NCBI GenBank assembly: GCA_024280335.1 | Contig: JAJRQI010000071.1 | Span: 1-64,000 of the forward strand | Reading direction: 5' to 3' | Length of the DNA: 64,000 nt | Origin: Deltaproteobacteria bacterium | GTDB taxonomy: Bacteria; Desulfobacterota; Desulfuromonadia; Desulfuromonadales; Geopsychrobacteraceae | In this document: piece after piece, positions 52,731 through 62,612 of the stretch | How the letters are laid out: every line of letters starts with the position of its first letter | Numbering within the stretch: position 1 is the stretch's first letter | The notes under the pieces: generated by a model | The model's input: the letters and a program-made list of their open reading frames with translations, nothing else | Databases searched by the model: none | Told to the model about the DNA's origin: nothing | Translations under genes and position numbers: made by a program

Positions 52731-53234
52731 ATGGAAGCCATCCTTTTTTATCTGACAGCATTGGTAGCTGTGGTTGCAGCTTTTTTCGTTACCAAGTGTC
52801 GCAACCCGGTCAACAGTGCTCTTTGCCTGGTGACTAATTTCATCTGTCTGGCGGTTTTTTACGTGATGCTGGAGGCGCCTTTTATGGCCGCAATTCAGAT
52901 CATGGTTTACGCCGGTGCAATTATGGTGCTGATTGTTTTTGTCATCATGCTGCTGAACCTGGGGACCGCGGTCAAAAGTCGCTATACCCATGGTCTGGCC
53001 GCCGGCGGTGTTCTGTCGGTACTGATGCTGCTGGTTGCCACTGTTTTTCTCGGCAAAGGCAGCGCCACCGCTACCGGCGGCGAAGTCACCAGTGAGCTGA
53101 TCCAGAGCTACGGTCATACCGAACTGATCGGCAGAGCGATGTTCACTGATTTTCTGCTCCCCTTCGAGATCGCTTCGATCCTGTTGCTGGTGGCAATTAT
53201 CGGTGCTGTGGTTCTCTCGAAGCGCAAAGTTTAA
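52731..53234 (+). CDS. nuoJ: NADH-quinone oxidoreductase subunit J
   Basis: A 167-residue membrane subunit with five hydrophobic helices and the NuoJ marks CRNPVNSALCLVTNFICLAVFYVML and QIMVYAGAIMVLIVFVIMLLNLG. AAAGGAG precedes the ATG by 12 bases. It lies 17 bases after nuoI. Confidence 0.94.
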   Translation: MEAILFYLTALVAVVAAFFVTKCRNPVNSALCLVTNFICLAVFYVMLEAPFMAAIQIMVYAGAIMVLIVFVIMLLNLGTAVKSRYTHGLAAGGVLSVLMLLVATVFLGKGSATATGGEVTSELIQSYGHTELIGRAMFTDFLLPFEIASILLLVAIIGAVVLSKRKV

Positions 53235-53258
53235 CCGGGTACGGTTGGGAGATAGATC

Positions 53259-53561
53259 ATGATTGATACAAGTCACTACATGTTGTTGAGCGCCATCCTT
53301 TTCTGCATCGGCAGCTATGGGGTGCTGACCCGTAAAAATGCCATTGTTATCTTCATGTGCATTGAGGTGATGCTCAACTCAGTGAACCTGACCTTCATTG
53401 CCCTGTCACGCCACGTCGGCAACATGGACGGTCAGATCTTTGTCTTTTTTGTTATGACGGTTGCCGCTGCTGAAGCTGCTGTCGGCCTGGCGTTGATGAT
53501 TGCGTTCTATCGCAATAAAGATTCGATCGATGTTGACGATTTCAACATGCTCAAATGGTAA
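53259..53561 (+). CDS. nuoK: NADH-quinone oxidoreductase subunit K
   Basis: A 100-residue, three-helix subunit of the proton-pumping arm, with the conserved Glu in FMCIEVMLNSVNLTF and the second in TVAAAEAAVGLALMIAFYR. The length is standard. Confidence 0.95.
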   Translation: MIDTSHYMLLSAILFCIGSYGVLTRKNAIVIFMCIEVMLNSVNLTFIALSRHVGNMDGQIFVFFVMTVAAAEAAVGLALMIAFYRNKDSIDVDDFNMLKW

Positions 53562-53601
53562 TTATCCGTTAACGGATATTTTCAGCAAATAGGAGAGTTT
53601 G

Positions 53602-55572
53602 ATGCAAGGTTACAGTTATCTGTGGCTCATCCCGTTCTTCCCGCTGGCTGGGTCGATAATCAACGGCCTGTTCGGTAAGAAGATCAAAAATGAAGCGGTG
53701 ATCGGAGGGATCGCAACCCTGGCGATTTTCAGCTCCTTCGTGGTCTCCTGCAGCTACTTTTTTCAGTTGCTCGGGGACAGCGTCAAGGTTCACCAGAATG
53801 TCATCGCACCCTGGATCTCGGTCGGCAATCTTCAGGTAGACTGGGGTTTCCTGCTCGATCCGTTGTCTGTCGTGATGATTCTGATCATAACCGGTGTCGG
53901 CTCGCTGATCCATCTCTACTCAATCGGTTACATGCATGGTGAAGTCGGCTACTACCGTTTCTTCAGCTACCTGAACCTGTTCTGCTTCTCGATGCTGATG
54001 CTGGTGCTGGGAAACAACGCCCTGGTGATGTTCATCGGCTGGGAAGGTGTCGGTCTCTGTTCCTATCTGCTGATCGGCTACTATTTTGAGAAGAAGAGTG
54101 CCGGCGACGCCGCCAAGAAGGCCTTTGTTGTCAACCGGATCGGTGACTTCGGTTTCCTTTGCGGTTTGTTTGCTCTGTTCTGGGCGCTCGGCAGTAAAGG
54201 TGTCTGGACTCTGAACTTTGTTGAAATCTCTGAGAATGCCCACCTGCTGCAGAGCGGCGGGGTGCTGGTAACCGTAGTGACCCTCTGCTTCTTCCTCGGT
54301 GCAACCGGTAAGTCGGCGCAGATTCCGCTCTTTACCTGGCTGCCTGACGCGATGGAAGGCCCGACGCCGGTTTCCGCTCTGATCCATGCGGCAACCATGG
54401 TGACTGCCGGTGTCTACATGATCGCCCGGATGAATATTCTCTTCGCCATGTCGCCGGTAACGATGATGGTTATCGCCTGTGTCGGTGCGGCTACCGCGAT
54501 CTTTGCCGCCAGTATCGGTTTTGCCCAGAATGATATCAAACGGGTGTTGGCCTACTCAACGGTTTCGCAGCTCGGGTTTATGTTTCTGGCCATGGGTGTC
54601 GGCGCTTTTACCGCCGGTATCTTCCACCTGATGACCCACGCTTTCTTCAAGGCCTGCCTGTTCCTCGGTTCCGGTTCGGTTATCCACGGTATGCACCATG
54701 GTTACCACCATGCGCATCTGGATGATGACCCGCAGGATATGCGCAACATGGGTGGTCTTGCCAAGAAAATGCCGATCACTTACTGGACCTTCCTGATCTC
54801 AACCATCGCCATCGCCGGGGTGCCGCTCTTTTCGGCATTCTTCTCCAAGGATGAGATTCTCTGGTGGGCGTTCGGGTCGACCCGTGGTCACTGGGGGCTA
54901 TGGCTGGTCGGTGCTATTGCCGCCGGGATGACCGCCTTCTATATGTTCCGCTGTGTCTCAATGACTTTCTGGGGGCCGCAGAAGACCAATCCGAAGGCAA
55001 AAGATCATATTCCCGAGTCTCCCTGGACGATCACTCTGCCGCTGATTGTGCTGGCATTTCTTGCCCTGGTCGGTGGTTATGTCGGTGTCCCGGCCATTCT
55101 TGGCGGTGCCAACCATATCCATCACTTTTTCGAGCCGGTCTTCGGCCATGCTCAGGAGCTGTTCAAGATTGAAGCGCACGGCAGCCATGCGACTGAATAC
55201 GCCTTGATGGCCGCTTCGGTGCTGATCGCTTTTGCCGGAATCGGGATTGCAATCTTTATGTACCTGAAGAAGCCGGAACTGCCCGGCAAGTTCACCGCGG
55301 CCTTCTCCGGGTTGCACAAGGCGGTTTACAACAAGTGGTACATCGATGAACTGTATGATTTCCTGTTCGTCAACCCCTGTAAGAAAATCGGTACCTTCCT
55401 CTGGCGCGGCGTCGATGTGAAAGTTGTCGACGGTGCTGTCAACGGGTGTGCCTGGGTAATCAAGGGGATCGGTGCCGGGTTGCGTTACTCCCAGTCCGGT
55501 TACCTGCATAATTACGCTGTGGCCATGGTGGTCGGTGTAGTCGTGATCGTCGGCTATTACGTCCTCGGTTAA
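53602..55572 (+). CDS. nuoL: NADH-quinone oxidoreductase subunit L
   Basis: A 656-residue antiporter-like subunit at the tip of the membrane arm. Key segments are FIGWEGVGLCSYLLIGYYFEK with the essential Glu, GATGKSAQIPLFTWLPDAMEGPTPVSALIHAATMVTAGVYM in pieces with its Lys and His, KRVLAYSTVSQLGFMFLAMG, MTHAFFKACLFLGSGSVIHG and the C-terminal lateral helix region. The ATG at 53602 is chosen over the TTG three bases upstream. Confidence 0.95.
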   Translation: MQGYSYLWLIPFFPLAGSIINGLFGKKIKNEAVIGGIATLAIFSSFVVSCSYFFQLLGDSVKVHQNVIAPWISVGNLQVDWGFLLDPLSVVMILIITGVGSLIHLYSIGYMHGEVGYYRFFSYLNLFCFSMLMLVLGNNALVMFIGWEGVGLCSYLLIGYYFEKKSAGDAAKKAFVVNRIGDFGFLCGLFALFWALGSKGVWTLNFVEISENAHLLQSGGVLVTVVTLCFFLGATGKSAQIPLFTWLPDAMEGPTPVSALIHAATMVTAGVYMIARMNILFAMSPVTMMVIACVGAATAIFAASIGFAQNDIKRVLAYSTVSQLGFMFLAMGVGAFTAGIFHLMTHAFFKACLFLGSGSVIHGMHHGYHHAHLDDDPQDMRNMGGLAKKMPITYWTFLISTIAIAGVPLFSAFFSKDEILWWAFGSTRGHWGLWLVGAIAAGMTAFYMFRCVSMTFWGPQKTNPKAKDHIPESPWTITLPLIVLAFLALVGGYVGVPAILGGANHIHHFFEPVFGHAQELFKIEAHGSHATEYALMAASVLIAFAGIGIAIFMYLKKPELPGKFTAAFSGLHKAVYNKWYIDELYDFLFVNPCKKIGTFLWRGVDVKVVDGAVNGCAWVIKGIGAGLRYSQSGYLHNYAVAMVVGVVVIVGYYVLG

Positions 55573-55616
55573 CGGTTCGCCAGCGAATACGATAAAGCAA
55601 CAAGGAGCGATTCTTC

Positions 55617-57179
55617 ATGGCCGATTATCTTCTCAGCTTAATGACTTTCTTCCCGCTACTGGGGATGCTGTTTGTCCTCTTTATTCCGCGGGATAACGAT
55701 GGGCTGCTCAAAGGATTTACCCTGGCGGTGACGCTGATCACCTTTGCCATCAGCCTGCCTTTGGCATTCGACAATGTTTTTGCCGCTTCCGGTGGAATGC
55801 ACTACCGCGAATTCTACCAGTGGATCAACATCGGCGACTTTTTCCAGATGAACTATAGCATCGGTGTCGACGGCATCAGCCTCTGGCTGGTGATGCTGAC
55901 CACCTTCATCATGCCGATCGCGGTGCTCTCCACCTGGAAGGCCGTCGAGAAGAACACCAAGGGTTTCATGGCTCTGCTGCTGCTGCTGGAAACCGGCATG
56001 CTCGGTGCGTTCGTCTCCCTCGATCTGTTCCTCTTCTACATCTTCTGGGAACTGATGCTGATCCCGATGTACTTCCTGATCGGTATCTGGGGTGGTAAAA
56101 ACCGGATTTACGCAGCGGTCAAGTTCTTCATCTATACCGCGGTCGGTTCACTGTTGATGCTGGTCGCAATCATGTTCGTTTACTATTATGCCGTACAGGC
56201 GGGCATGCCGGCAGAGAACGGCTTCGGCATCCACGAATTTTACAAGCTGGATATTCCGTATAACGCCCAGTACTGGCTGTTTTTGGCCTTCGGTTTCAGC
56301 TTTGCCATCAAGGTGCCGATGTTTCCATTGCACACCTGGTTACCCGATGCGCACACCGAGGCACCGACCGCCGGTTCGGTTATTCTGGCTGCCGTGTTAC
56401 TGAAGATGGGCACTTACGGCTATGTGCGCTTCGCCATGCCGCTGTTTCCGGAAGCCCTGCCGACCTTCATCCCGCTGCTTGCGACCCTGTCGGTGATCGG
56501 TATCGTCTACGCATCGCTGGTCGCGATGATGCAGGAAGATGTCAAGAGGCTGGTCGCCTACTCTTCGGTGGCCCACCTGGGCTTTGTCATGCTCGGTATC
56601 TTCGCCATGAACATGCAGGGGTTGGCCGGCGGCATGATCCAGATGATCAGCCACGGGATTACCACCGGAGCACTGTTCCTTATCGTCGGCTTCCTCTATG
56701 AACGTCGGCATACCCGGCTGATCAGCGAGTTCGGTGGCCTGGCGCACAAGATGCCGATCTTTGCCGCCATCTTTCTGATTATCACCTTCTCTTCGATCGG
56801 CCTGCCCGGGACCAACGGTTTTGTCGGTGAATTTCTGGCCCTGATGGGTGCCTTCGAAGCAGGTCTGCGCTGGTATGCGGTGGTTGCCACGACCGGAGTT
56901 ATTTTCGCCGCGGTCTACATGCTCTGGATGTATCAGCGGGTTATGTTCGGCAAGATCACCAATCCGGCAAACGAAAATCTCAAGGATCTGTCGGCACGTG
57001 AGATCGTTATTATGCTGCCGCTGCTGCTGTTTGTCTTCTGGATCGGTGTCTATCCGAACACCTTCTTTGAGAAGATGAACCCGGCGATGGAGCAACTGCT
57101 GGGTCAGATGCAAAGCAAGCAGGTGGCCATGGTTGACGTTCAGCAACCGACGATTGCCAAGCTGATTGAAATCAAGTAG
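55617..57179 (+). CDS. nuoM: NADH-quinone oxidoreductase subunit M
   Basis: A 520-residue antiporter-like membrane subunit. Marks are DGISLWLVMLTTFIMPIAVL, YIFWELMLIPMYFLIGIWGG, AIKVPMFPLHTWLPDAHTEAPTAGSVILA (read in parts), KRLVAYSSVAHLGFVMLGIF and ISHGITTGALFLIVGFLYER. The conserved Glu, Lys and His of the proton path are present. Confidence 0.95.
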   Translation: MADYLLSLMTFFPLLGMLFVLFIPRDNDGLLKGFTLAVTLITFAISLPLAFDNVFAASGGMHYREFYQWINIGDFFQMNYSIGVDGISLWLVMLTTFIMPIAVLSTWKAVEKNTKGFMALLLLLETGMLGAFVSLDLFLFYIFWELMLIPMYFLIGIWGGKNRIYAAVKFFIYTAVGSLLMLVAIMFVYYYAVQAGMPAENGFGIHEFYKLDIPYNAQYWLFLAFGFSFAIKVPMFPLHTWLPDAHTEAPTAGSVILAAVLLKMGTYGYVRFAMPLFPEALPTFIPLLATLSVIGIVYASLVAMMQEDVKRLVAYSSVAHLGFVMLGIFAMNMQGLAGGMIQMISHGITTGALFLIVGFLYERRHTRLISEFGGLAHKMPIFAAIFLIITFSSIGLPGTNGFVGEFLALMGAFEAGLRWYAVVATTGVIFAAVYMLWMYQRVMFGKITNPANENLKDLSAREIVIMLPLLLFVFWIGVYPNTFFEKMNPAMEQLLGQMQSKQVAMVDVQQPTIAKLIEIK

Positions 57180-57219
57180 TTGATGACTGTTTTATAACTG
57201 GTTCCCGAGGAGCTGTTCG

Positions 57220-58695
57220 ATGGACGCAAACTTAGTTCAAGAAGCCATCCAGAATGTAAATTTACAGGCAATCATGCCGTCACTGGTGCTTTGTGGCTTC
57301 GGCATGGTACTGCTGCTGGTTTCGGTCTTCTCCGAACGCGGCAAAACCACCCATATTGCCTGGTTGAGCATTATCGCACTGATCATCACCGGCTTTATCT
57401 CGCTCAATGCCTGGAATAACCCCCAGGCCGGATTTGCCGACAGTGTGCTGCTTGACAACTTTGCCACCTTCTTCAGTATCATCTGCATCCTTGCTGCAGG
57501 ACTGACGATTCTGATGTCGGATGCCTATCTGAAGCGTGAAGGCTACCCGATCGGCGAATACTACCCGCTGATCCTCTTTACCACTGCGGGTGCCATGTGG
57601 ATGGCCTCAGGTACCGACCTGATGACCATTTTCCTCGGTCTGGAGGTATTATCGGTTTCGCTCTATGTTCTGGCCGGGTTTTTCCGTGGTCAAACCAAAT
57701 CGAACGAAGCGGGTCTCAAGTACTTCTTCCTCGGTGCCTTCTCGACCGGGTTCCTGCTTTACGGGGTGGCGCTGCTTTACGGTGTGACCGGAACCACCAA
57801 GCTGGCCGGAATTGCCGCCTATGTCCGCAGTAACCCGGACATCGTTAATTTGAATGACCCGAACATGATGTTCATCGCTGGTGGTCTGCTGTTGCTGACC
57901 GGCTTTCTTTTCAAGATTGCTGCGGCGCCTTTCCACATGTGGACCCCCGATGTTTATCAGGGCGCGCCGACACCGATCACAGCGTTTATGAGTGCTGGAC
58001 CCAAGGCTGCCGCCTTTGCCGCGTTGATGCGTATTACCATCGTCGGTCTTGAGGGGATGCATGCTGATCTGACCGCGCTGCTCTGGGTCCTCGCGGTGCT
58101 GACCATGACGGTCGGTAACTTCATCGCCCTGAGTCAAAAAGATCTCAAGCGGATGCTGGCTTACTCATCGATCTCGCATGCCGGTTATGCGCTGGTCGGT
58201 CTGGTCGCCTGGAACGAAGTCGGTTTCTCCGGCATTCTTTTCTACATGCTGGTTTACACCTTCATGAATATGGGTGCCTTCGCGGTCCTGGTGCTGGTCG
58301 GTAAGCAGGGTGAAGAGAATCTGACCCTCGAAGGCTTGACCGGCATGGGCTTCAAGAAACCGTTTCTGGGGATTGCACTCTGTATCTTCCTGTTCTCCTT
58401 GATGGGACTGCCGCCGACGGCCGGTTTTACTGGCAAGTTCTACATTTTCGCTGCCGCGATCAAGTCCGGTTATGTCTGGCTGGCGGTCTTGGGGGTCTTG
58501 AACTCAGCAGTTTCCCTCTACTACTATCTGCGGGTCATGGTCTTCATGTACTTTAAAGATCCGCAGGAGGATTTCAGCTGGGTATCGATCAATGCTCCCG
58601 CCGCGATCTCGATTATCATCTCACTCGCCGGTGTGTTGCTGCTCGGTATCCTGCCCGGTCCGGTCATGGAGATGGCCAAACTGGCCGGATTCTGA
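57220..58695 (+). CDS. nuoN: NADH-quinone oxidoreductase subunit N
   Basis: A 491-residue antiporter-like membrane subunit, last gene of the operon. Marks are FLGLEVLSVSLYVLAGFFRG, AGLKYFFLGAFSTGFLLYG, FKIAAAPFHMWTPDVYQGAPTPITAFMSAGPKAA (in parts), KRMLAYSSISHAGYALVGL and LMGLPPTAGFTGKFYIF. It is followed 19 bases later by a strong terminator. Confidence 0.95.
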   Translation: MDANLVQEAIQNVNLQAIMPSLVLCGFGMVLLLVSVFSERGKTTHIAWLSIIALIITGFISLNAWNNPQAGFADSVLLDNFATFFSIICILAAGLTILMSDAYLKREGYPIGEYYPLILFTTAGAMWMASGTDLMTIFLGLEVLSVSLYVLAGFFRGQTKSNEAGLKYFFLGAFSTGFLLYGVALLYGVTGTTKLAGIAAYVRSNPDIVNLNDPNMMFIAGGLLLLTGFLFKIAAAPFHMWTPDVYQGAPTPITAFMSAGPKAAAFAALMRITIVGLEGMHADLTALLWVLAVLTMTVGNFIALSQKDLKRMLAYSSISHAGYALVGLVAWNEVGFSGILFYMLVYTFMNMGAFAVLVLVGKQGEENLTLEGLTGMGFKKPFLGIALCIFLFSLMGLPPTAGFTGKFYIFAAAIKSGYVWLAVLGVLNSAVSLYYYLRVMVFMYFKDPQEDFSWVSINAPAAISIIISLAGVLLLGILPGPVMEMAKLAGF

Positions 58696-58714
58696 ACCGC
58701 TTATTGAATGATTG

Positions 58715-58749
58715 AAAAGCCTCTCGATTTTCCGGGGGGCTTTTTTTTT
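58715..58749 (+). terminator. Rho-independent terminator of the nuo operon
   Basis: AAAAGCCTCTC (58715-58725) pairs with GGGGGGCTTTT through two G-U pairs around an eight-base loop, and a run of nine T follows from 58741. Confidence 0.9.
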
Positions 58750-58766
58750 AATTGGACAGCACTTCA

Positions 58767-60581
58767 ATGACGACTTCCATAACGGTAGAAACCGACCCCC
58801 TGACCACCTTACAGCAGGTTTTCGGTTACCAATCCTTTCGTCCGTTTCAGCAAGAGGTGGTCGCCGACCTGATCGCCGGCAACGATGCCTTTGTGCTGAT
58901 GCCGACCGGTGGTGGAAAATCGCTCTGTTTTCAAATCCCGGCCCTGCATCGAACTGGCGTTGCGATCGTGGTTTCGCCGCTGATCTCATTGATGAAGGAT
59001 CAGGTCGATGCACTGCGGGTCAACGGGGTGCGCGCCGCCTGTTATAATTCCTCGCTGGCTGCCGCAGAGGCACGACAGGTGTTGGCGCAACTGCACGCCG
59101 GGCAACTTGATCTGCTCTACGTCGCCCCGGAGCGGCTGCTCAGCGACGATTTTCTGGCTCGCTTGAGTGGTTTGCAGGTTGCTCTGTTTGCTATCGACGA
59201 AGCCCACTGCGTCTCCCAGTGGGGGCACGATTTCCGCCCCGAGTATGTCCAGCTCGGCCGCTTGCGTGAGCTGTTCCCGCAAGTCCCGCTGGTCGCCCTG
59301 ACCGCCACTGCTGAAAAACAGACGCGGCTCGATATTCTGCAACGCTTACAACTGCACAGTGCCCGTCAGGTGGTCGCCGGTTTCGATCGGCCGAATATCC
59401 GCTACACAGTGATCGACAAAGCCAAACCTTACCTGCAACTGAGCGCCTTTCTCGATGGCCGCAAGCAGGAGTCGGGCATCGTCTACTGTTTAAGTCGCAA
59501 GCGGGTCGAAGAGGTCGCGGCAAAGCTGCAACAGGACGGCATCAGCGCCGCTGCCTATCATGCGGGGCTGCCCGCTGAGCAACGACGCCAGGTGCAGGAC
59601 GACTTTTTGCGCGACGATCTGCAGGTGGTTATTGCAACCGTCGCCTTCGGCATGGGGATCGACAAGCCGAACGTACGTTTCGTCGTTCATTACGATCTGC
59701 CGAAAAATATCGAAAGCTACTATCAGGAGACCGGTCGGGCCGGGCGGGACGGGCTGCCGGCAGAAGCGTTGCTGCTGTTCGGCTACGGGGACATCGCCAT
59801 CAGTCGTGGCCTGATCGAAAAGGGCGGCAACCCGGAGCAGAACCGGATCGAAATCCACAAACTGAACGCCATGGTCGCTTTTGCCGAATCCGGAACCTGC
59901 CGCAGGCGAGCGCTGCTCGGCTATTTTGCCGAAACCCTGCAAGAGGATTGCGGAAACTGCGATATCTGCCTCAATCCACCGGAGCGCTACGATGCCACCG
60001 AAGACGCGCGAAAAGCTCTTTCCTGCGTTTATCGGGTCGGACAGCGCTTCGGCATCGGCCATGTCATCGAGGTACTGCGCGGCTCCAAGGCGCAGCGGGT
60101 GCTCGATCTGCGCCACGAACAGCTGACCACTTACGGGATCGGTCGTGAACAAAGTCAGGATTACTGGAGCCATCTGTTGCGGCAGCTCATTCATCACGGC
60201 TATCTGGAGCAGGATATCGCCAATTATTCGGTGTTGAAACTGACTGAGGCGGCGCGTCCGCTGTTGCGCGGTGAGACCGAGCTGATCATCACCAAACCGC
60301 GGGTAAAGCCGGGTAGAAAGAAGAAACCGGAACGGAAGATAGCCGGATTGGAATACGACCAGGAACTGTTCAATCTGCTGCGAGTGCTGCGTAAGCAGAT
60401 CGCCGATCGTGACGGCGTGCCGCCCTACGTCGTCTTCGGTGACGCCAGTCTGGCCGAAATGGCCGCCAGCTTGCCGACTGACGATGAGGCCTTGCTGCAG
60501 ATCAACGGTGTCGGCCAAACCAAACTGCAACGTTACGGTGCCGAGTTTATCGCAGAAATCGTCGGTTTTTTGTGCCGCTAA
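58767..60581 (+). CDS. recQ: ATP-dependent DNA helicase RecQ
   Basis: A 604-residue helicase with the full RecQ plan: helicase core with FRPFQQEVV (motif 0), MPTGGGKSLCFQ (Walker A), DEAHCVSQWGHDFRPEY (DEAH and aromatic loop) and QETGRAGRDG (motif VI); the RQC zinc site CRRRALLGYF ... CGNCDIC; and a C-terminal HRDC domain (DQELFNLLRVLRKQIAD). It unwinds DNA during RecF-pathway repair. A TTG at 58752 could add five residues, but the ATG at 58767 is more ordinary. No good ribosome site precedes either. It may form a repair pair with xthA, 15 bases downstream. Confidence 0.94.
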   Translation: MTTSITVETDPLTTLQQVFGYQSFRPFQQEVVADLIAGNDAFVLMPTGGGKSLCFQIPALHRTGVAIVVSPLISLMKDQVDALRVNGVRAACYNSSLAAAEARQVLAQLHAGQLDLLYVAPERLLSDDFLARLSGLQVALFAIDEAHCVSQWGHDFRPEYVQLGRLRELFPQVPLVALTATAEKQTRLDILQRLQLHSARQVVAGFDRPNIRYTVIDKAKPYLQLSAFLDGRKQESGIVYCLSRKRVEEVAAKLQQDGISAAAYHAGLPAEQRRQVQDDFLRDDLQVVIATVAFGMGIDKPNVRFVVHYDLPKNIESYYQETGRAGRDGLPAEALLLFGYGDIAISRGLIEKGGNPEQNRIEIHKLNAMVAFAESGTCRRRALLGYFAETLQEDCGNCDICLNPPERYDATEDARKALSCVYRVGQRFGIGHVIEVLRGSKAQRVLDLRHEQLTTYGIGREQSQDYWSHLLRQLIHHGYLEQDIANYSVLKLTEAARPLLRGETELIITKPRVKPGRKKKPERKIAGLEYDQELFNLLRVLRKQIADRDGVPPYVVFGDASLAEMAASLPTDDEALLQINGVGQTKLQRYGAEFIAEIVGFLCR

Positions 60582-60596
60582 GCTAAGGAGTCCAGC

Positions 60597-61412
60597 ATGA
60601 AAATCATCTCGTTTAACGTCAACGGTCTGCGCGCTCGAGCACACCAGATGCAGGCTCTGGTTGAGCAACACCGGCCGGATATCATCGCTCTTCAGGAGAC
60701 CAAGGTTCACGACAGTGAATTTCCGTTGGAGATGATCGAAGCCTTAGGCTACCAGGTGATTCATCATGGCCAGAAGGGCCACTACGGGGTTGCCACCCTG
60801 TCGAAATTGGAGCCGATTGAGGTGCAAAAAGGCTTTCCCGACGAAGATCCGCAGCATCAACGCCGCCTGATTATCAGTCGTTACCAACTGACCGACGGCC
60901 GCAGCCTGCGTGTGGTCAACGGTTATTTTCCGCAAGGAGAAAGCCGCGATCATCCGCAAAAATTCCCCAATAAGCGGGCCTTTTACGCCAACCTGCAACG
61001 GTGGCTGGAAACGCAAGCCGACCCGAACGAACTGCTGCTGGTGCTGGGGGACATCAATATTTCTCAGCAGGACAGCGATATCGGCATCGGCGCCGACAAC
61101 GCCAAGCGCTGGTTACGCACCGGCAAGTGCAGCTTTCTGCCGGAGGAGCGGCAATGGCTGGAAAACATCTGCGCCTGGGGATTGCGCGATACCTTCCGCA
61201 AGCACTACCCGGAGGTCACCGACCGCTTCAGCTGGTTCGACTATCGCTCCCGAGGCTTCAACGATGAGCCGAAGCGCGGCCTAAGAATCGATCAGATCAT
61301 GGCCAGCCGGCCGCTCTATGACCTCTGCACTGCCAGCGGCATCGATTATCGGTTGCGCGGCATGGAGAAGCCGTCAGATCACTGCCCGATCTGGGCGGAG
61401 TTCGCACTGTAG
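60597..61412 (+). CDS. xthA: Exodeoxyribonuclease III
   Basis: A 271-residue enzyme of the exonuclease III/APE family. It has [19 protein letters not shown] (metal-binding Glu), [35 protein letters not shown] and the terminal [10 protein letters not shown] with the catalytic Asp-His. It cuts at abasic sites and degrades one strand of duplex DNA. CTAAGGAG precedes the ATG. Confidence 0.95.
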   Translation: MKIISFNVNGLRARAHQMQALVEQHRPDIIALQETKVHDSEFPLEMIEALGYQVIHHGQKGHYGVATLSKLEPIEVQKGFPDEDPQHQRRLIISRYQLTDGRSLRVVNGYFPQGESRDHPQKFPNKRAFYANLQRWLETQADPNELLLVLGDINISQQDSDIGIGADNAKRWLRTGKCSFLPEERQWLENICAWGLRDTFRKHYPEVTDRFSWFDYRSRGFNDEPKRGLRIDQIMASRPLYDLCTASGIDYRLRGMEKPSDHCPIWAEFAL

Positions 61413-61488
61413 GATGAATTCAGACATGAAAGCTGCGGATGAGTGGATTTGCAACTATTCAGCACAATCTGAACGGTCTGACAAAAAC

Positions 61489-61567
61489 GTCCGTCATCCC
61501 CGAATGATTCTATCGGGGATCCACAGCTTTAACGTCTGGATTCCCGATTACACCCTCGGGAATGACA
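61489..61567. repeat. Palindromic intergenic repeat (TCATyCCCGA type)
   Basis: The segment has outer arms GTCATCCCCGAATG and the inverted CTCGGGAATGAC, and inner arms ATCGGGGATCCA and TGGATTCCCGAT, so it can fold as a long imperfect hairpin. Sequences of the form CGTCATTCCCG...GGAATCCAG are, from memory, widespread as palindromic intergenic repeats in Proteobacteria. The rest of 61413-61621 holds no supported gene. Confidence 0.6.
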
Positions 61568-61621
61568 GATTATTCTCATGCTGAATAGTTAGTGGTTTTT
61601 TTAAATTGAATCCTCCCTTGC

Positions 61622-62017
61622 TTAATACCAATCAGCAAGCATCAGCCCATCGACCCGAGCAAATTCACCGGTATTGTGCGTGACAAGAGTGTTTTGATTG
61701 GCAAGAGCTGTCCCTGCAATCAAGGTGTCAAGCGGTCCGATCGGTGCCCCCAGCTTTTCGAGCTGCACGCGAATAGCGGCCGATGCATCTGCTTCGCGCC
61801 TGCCGAAGGGGACGATATTGACCAGATCGAGAAGGGTCTCAAGCTGTTTTCTACGTTTGGCCGGAGATTTTGATTTTTGTAGACCGACTTCAAGTTCGTA
61901 GATCACCAGCGTTGAAATGCCGATCTCTTGAGGTGAGTTCAGCAGCAGATTATCGGCAACCCGGCCCACTCCCTTGAAAAAATAGATGACAGTATTTGTG
62001 TCGAGAAGCCAGGTCAT
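61622..62017 (-). CDS. VapC-family PIN-domain toxin
   Basis: A 131-residue PIN ribonuclease. The acidic metal-binding residues are seen in LLDTNTVIYF (Asp), IYELEVGLQKS (Glu) and GPLDTLIAGTAL (Asp), with a further polar residue in LVTHNTGEFARV. VapC toxins cut tRNA or rRNA. The ATG overlaps the antitoxin stop, the usual arrangement. It resembles the FitB/VapC branch with LDTLIA. All catalytic residues appear intact. Confidence 0.9.
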   Translation of the reverse strand: MTWLLDTNTVIYFFKGVGRVADNLLLNSPQEIGISTLVIYELEVGLQKSKSPAKRRKQLETLLDLVNIVPFGRREADASAAIRVQLEKLGAPIGPLDTLIAGTALANQNTLVTHNTGEFARVDGLMLADWY

Positions 62018-62244
62018 AATACCTCTCGCGGCAGGTCTGTCCCCTCAGATTGCCGAATCTCTTCTTGCTCAGGAACATCTGACCACTCGCCAACCAATTC
62101 CCGAATTTCGTCCGGCCACTCTGTGGTCGTTTTCTTCTTGATCAAGCGCGCGATCCACTGACTTTTTGACAGCCCGGATTTGCTGACTTCCTTCCGCATT
62201 TTTTTATCGGTCTCATCGTCTAGATAAATTGTCACTTGGCCCAT
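62014..62244 (-). CDS. VapB-like ribbon-helix-helix antitoxin
   Basis: A 76-residue protein beginning MGQVTIYLDDETDKKMRKEV, a ribbon-helix-helix strand and first helix, then SGLSKSQWIARLI (second helix). The C-terminal half, rich in acidic residues and Trp, would wrap the toxin. Start choice between 62256 and 62244 is open; the shorter form begins directly with the DNA-binding strand. A palindrome lies about 40 bases upstream and could be its operator. Confidence 0.82.
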   Translation of the reverse strand: MGQVTIYLDDETDKKMRKEVSKSGLSKSQWIARLIKKKTTTEWPDEIRELVGEWSDVPEQEEIRQSEGTDLPREVL

Positions 62245-62284
62245 GGCGGTCTCCATCCAAAAGAGAGGCGAAAAAGAAAGTAGA

Positions 62285-62296
62285 CAAGTATACTTG
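62285..62296. promoter_or_regulatory. Perfect palindrome upstream of the VapBC genes
   Basis: CAAGTATACTTG is a perfect 12-bp palindrome, 41-52 bases upstream of the preferred antitoxin start. Antitoxin-toxin complexes of this class bind short palindromes of this kind at their promoters (family knowledge). Confidence 0.45.
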
Positions 62297-62434
62297 GGAG
62301 TATATGTGGTTGGCTTTAGATTGCAAGATAAACTAACTCAGCGACGCTGGTTGACCGGTGTATCACGCTCAGTTGATGACCGGTTCTGTCGGTTCCCCAT
62401 CACCAAGGGCCCAACGCCCGGTGCCTGTTCGATG

Positions 62435-62483
62435 TTTTACAATCGAGCAAAAATGTCCTATATTGCTATAACTATTTGATTTT
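62435..62483. repeat. Direct repeat, copy 1, left of the MntA/HepT module
   Basis: A 49-base sequence containing ATCGAGCAAAA, TCCTATAT and TATTTGATTTT. A near copy lies at 63041-63088 in the same orientation; roughly 40 positions agree, with one single-base gap. Nothing else is recognisable in 62297-62612. Confidence 0.65.
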
Positions 62484-62612
62484 TGGCTGCCATCGGAAGG
62501 TAAATAATTTCATGCAGGGTAGAAAGAAATTAATTTAACGATACTGTTTTGTAGATTCTGCAGGTTTGTTCCTTATTGAAATTGTTATAGAAAATGGTCA
62601 TGGAGATTGAAG

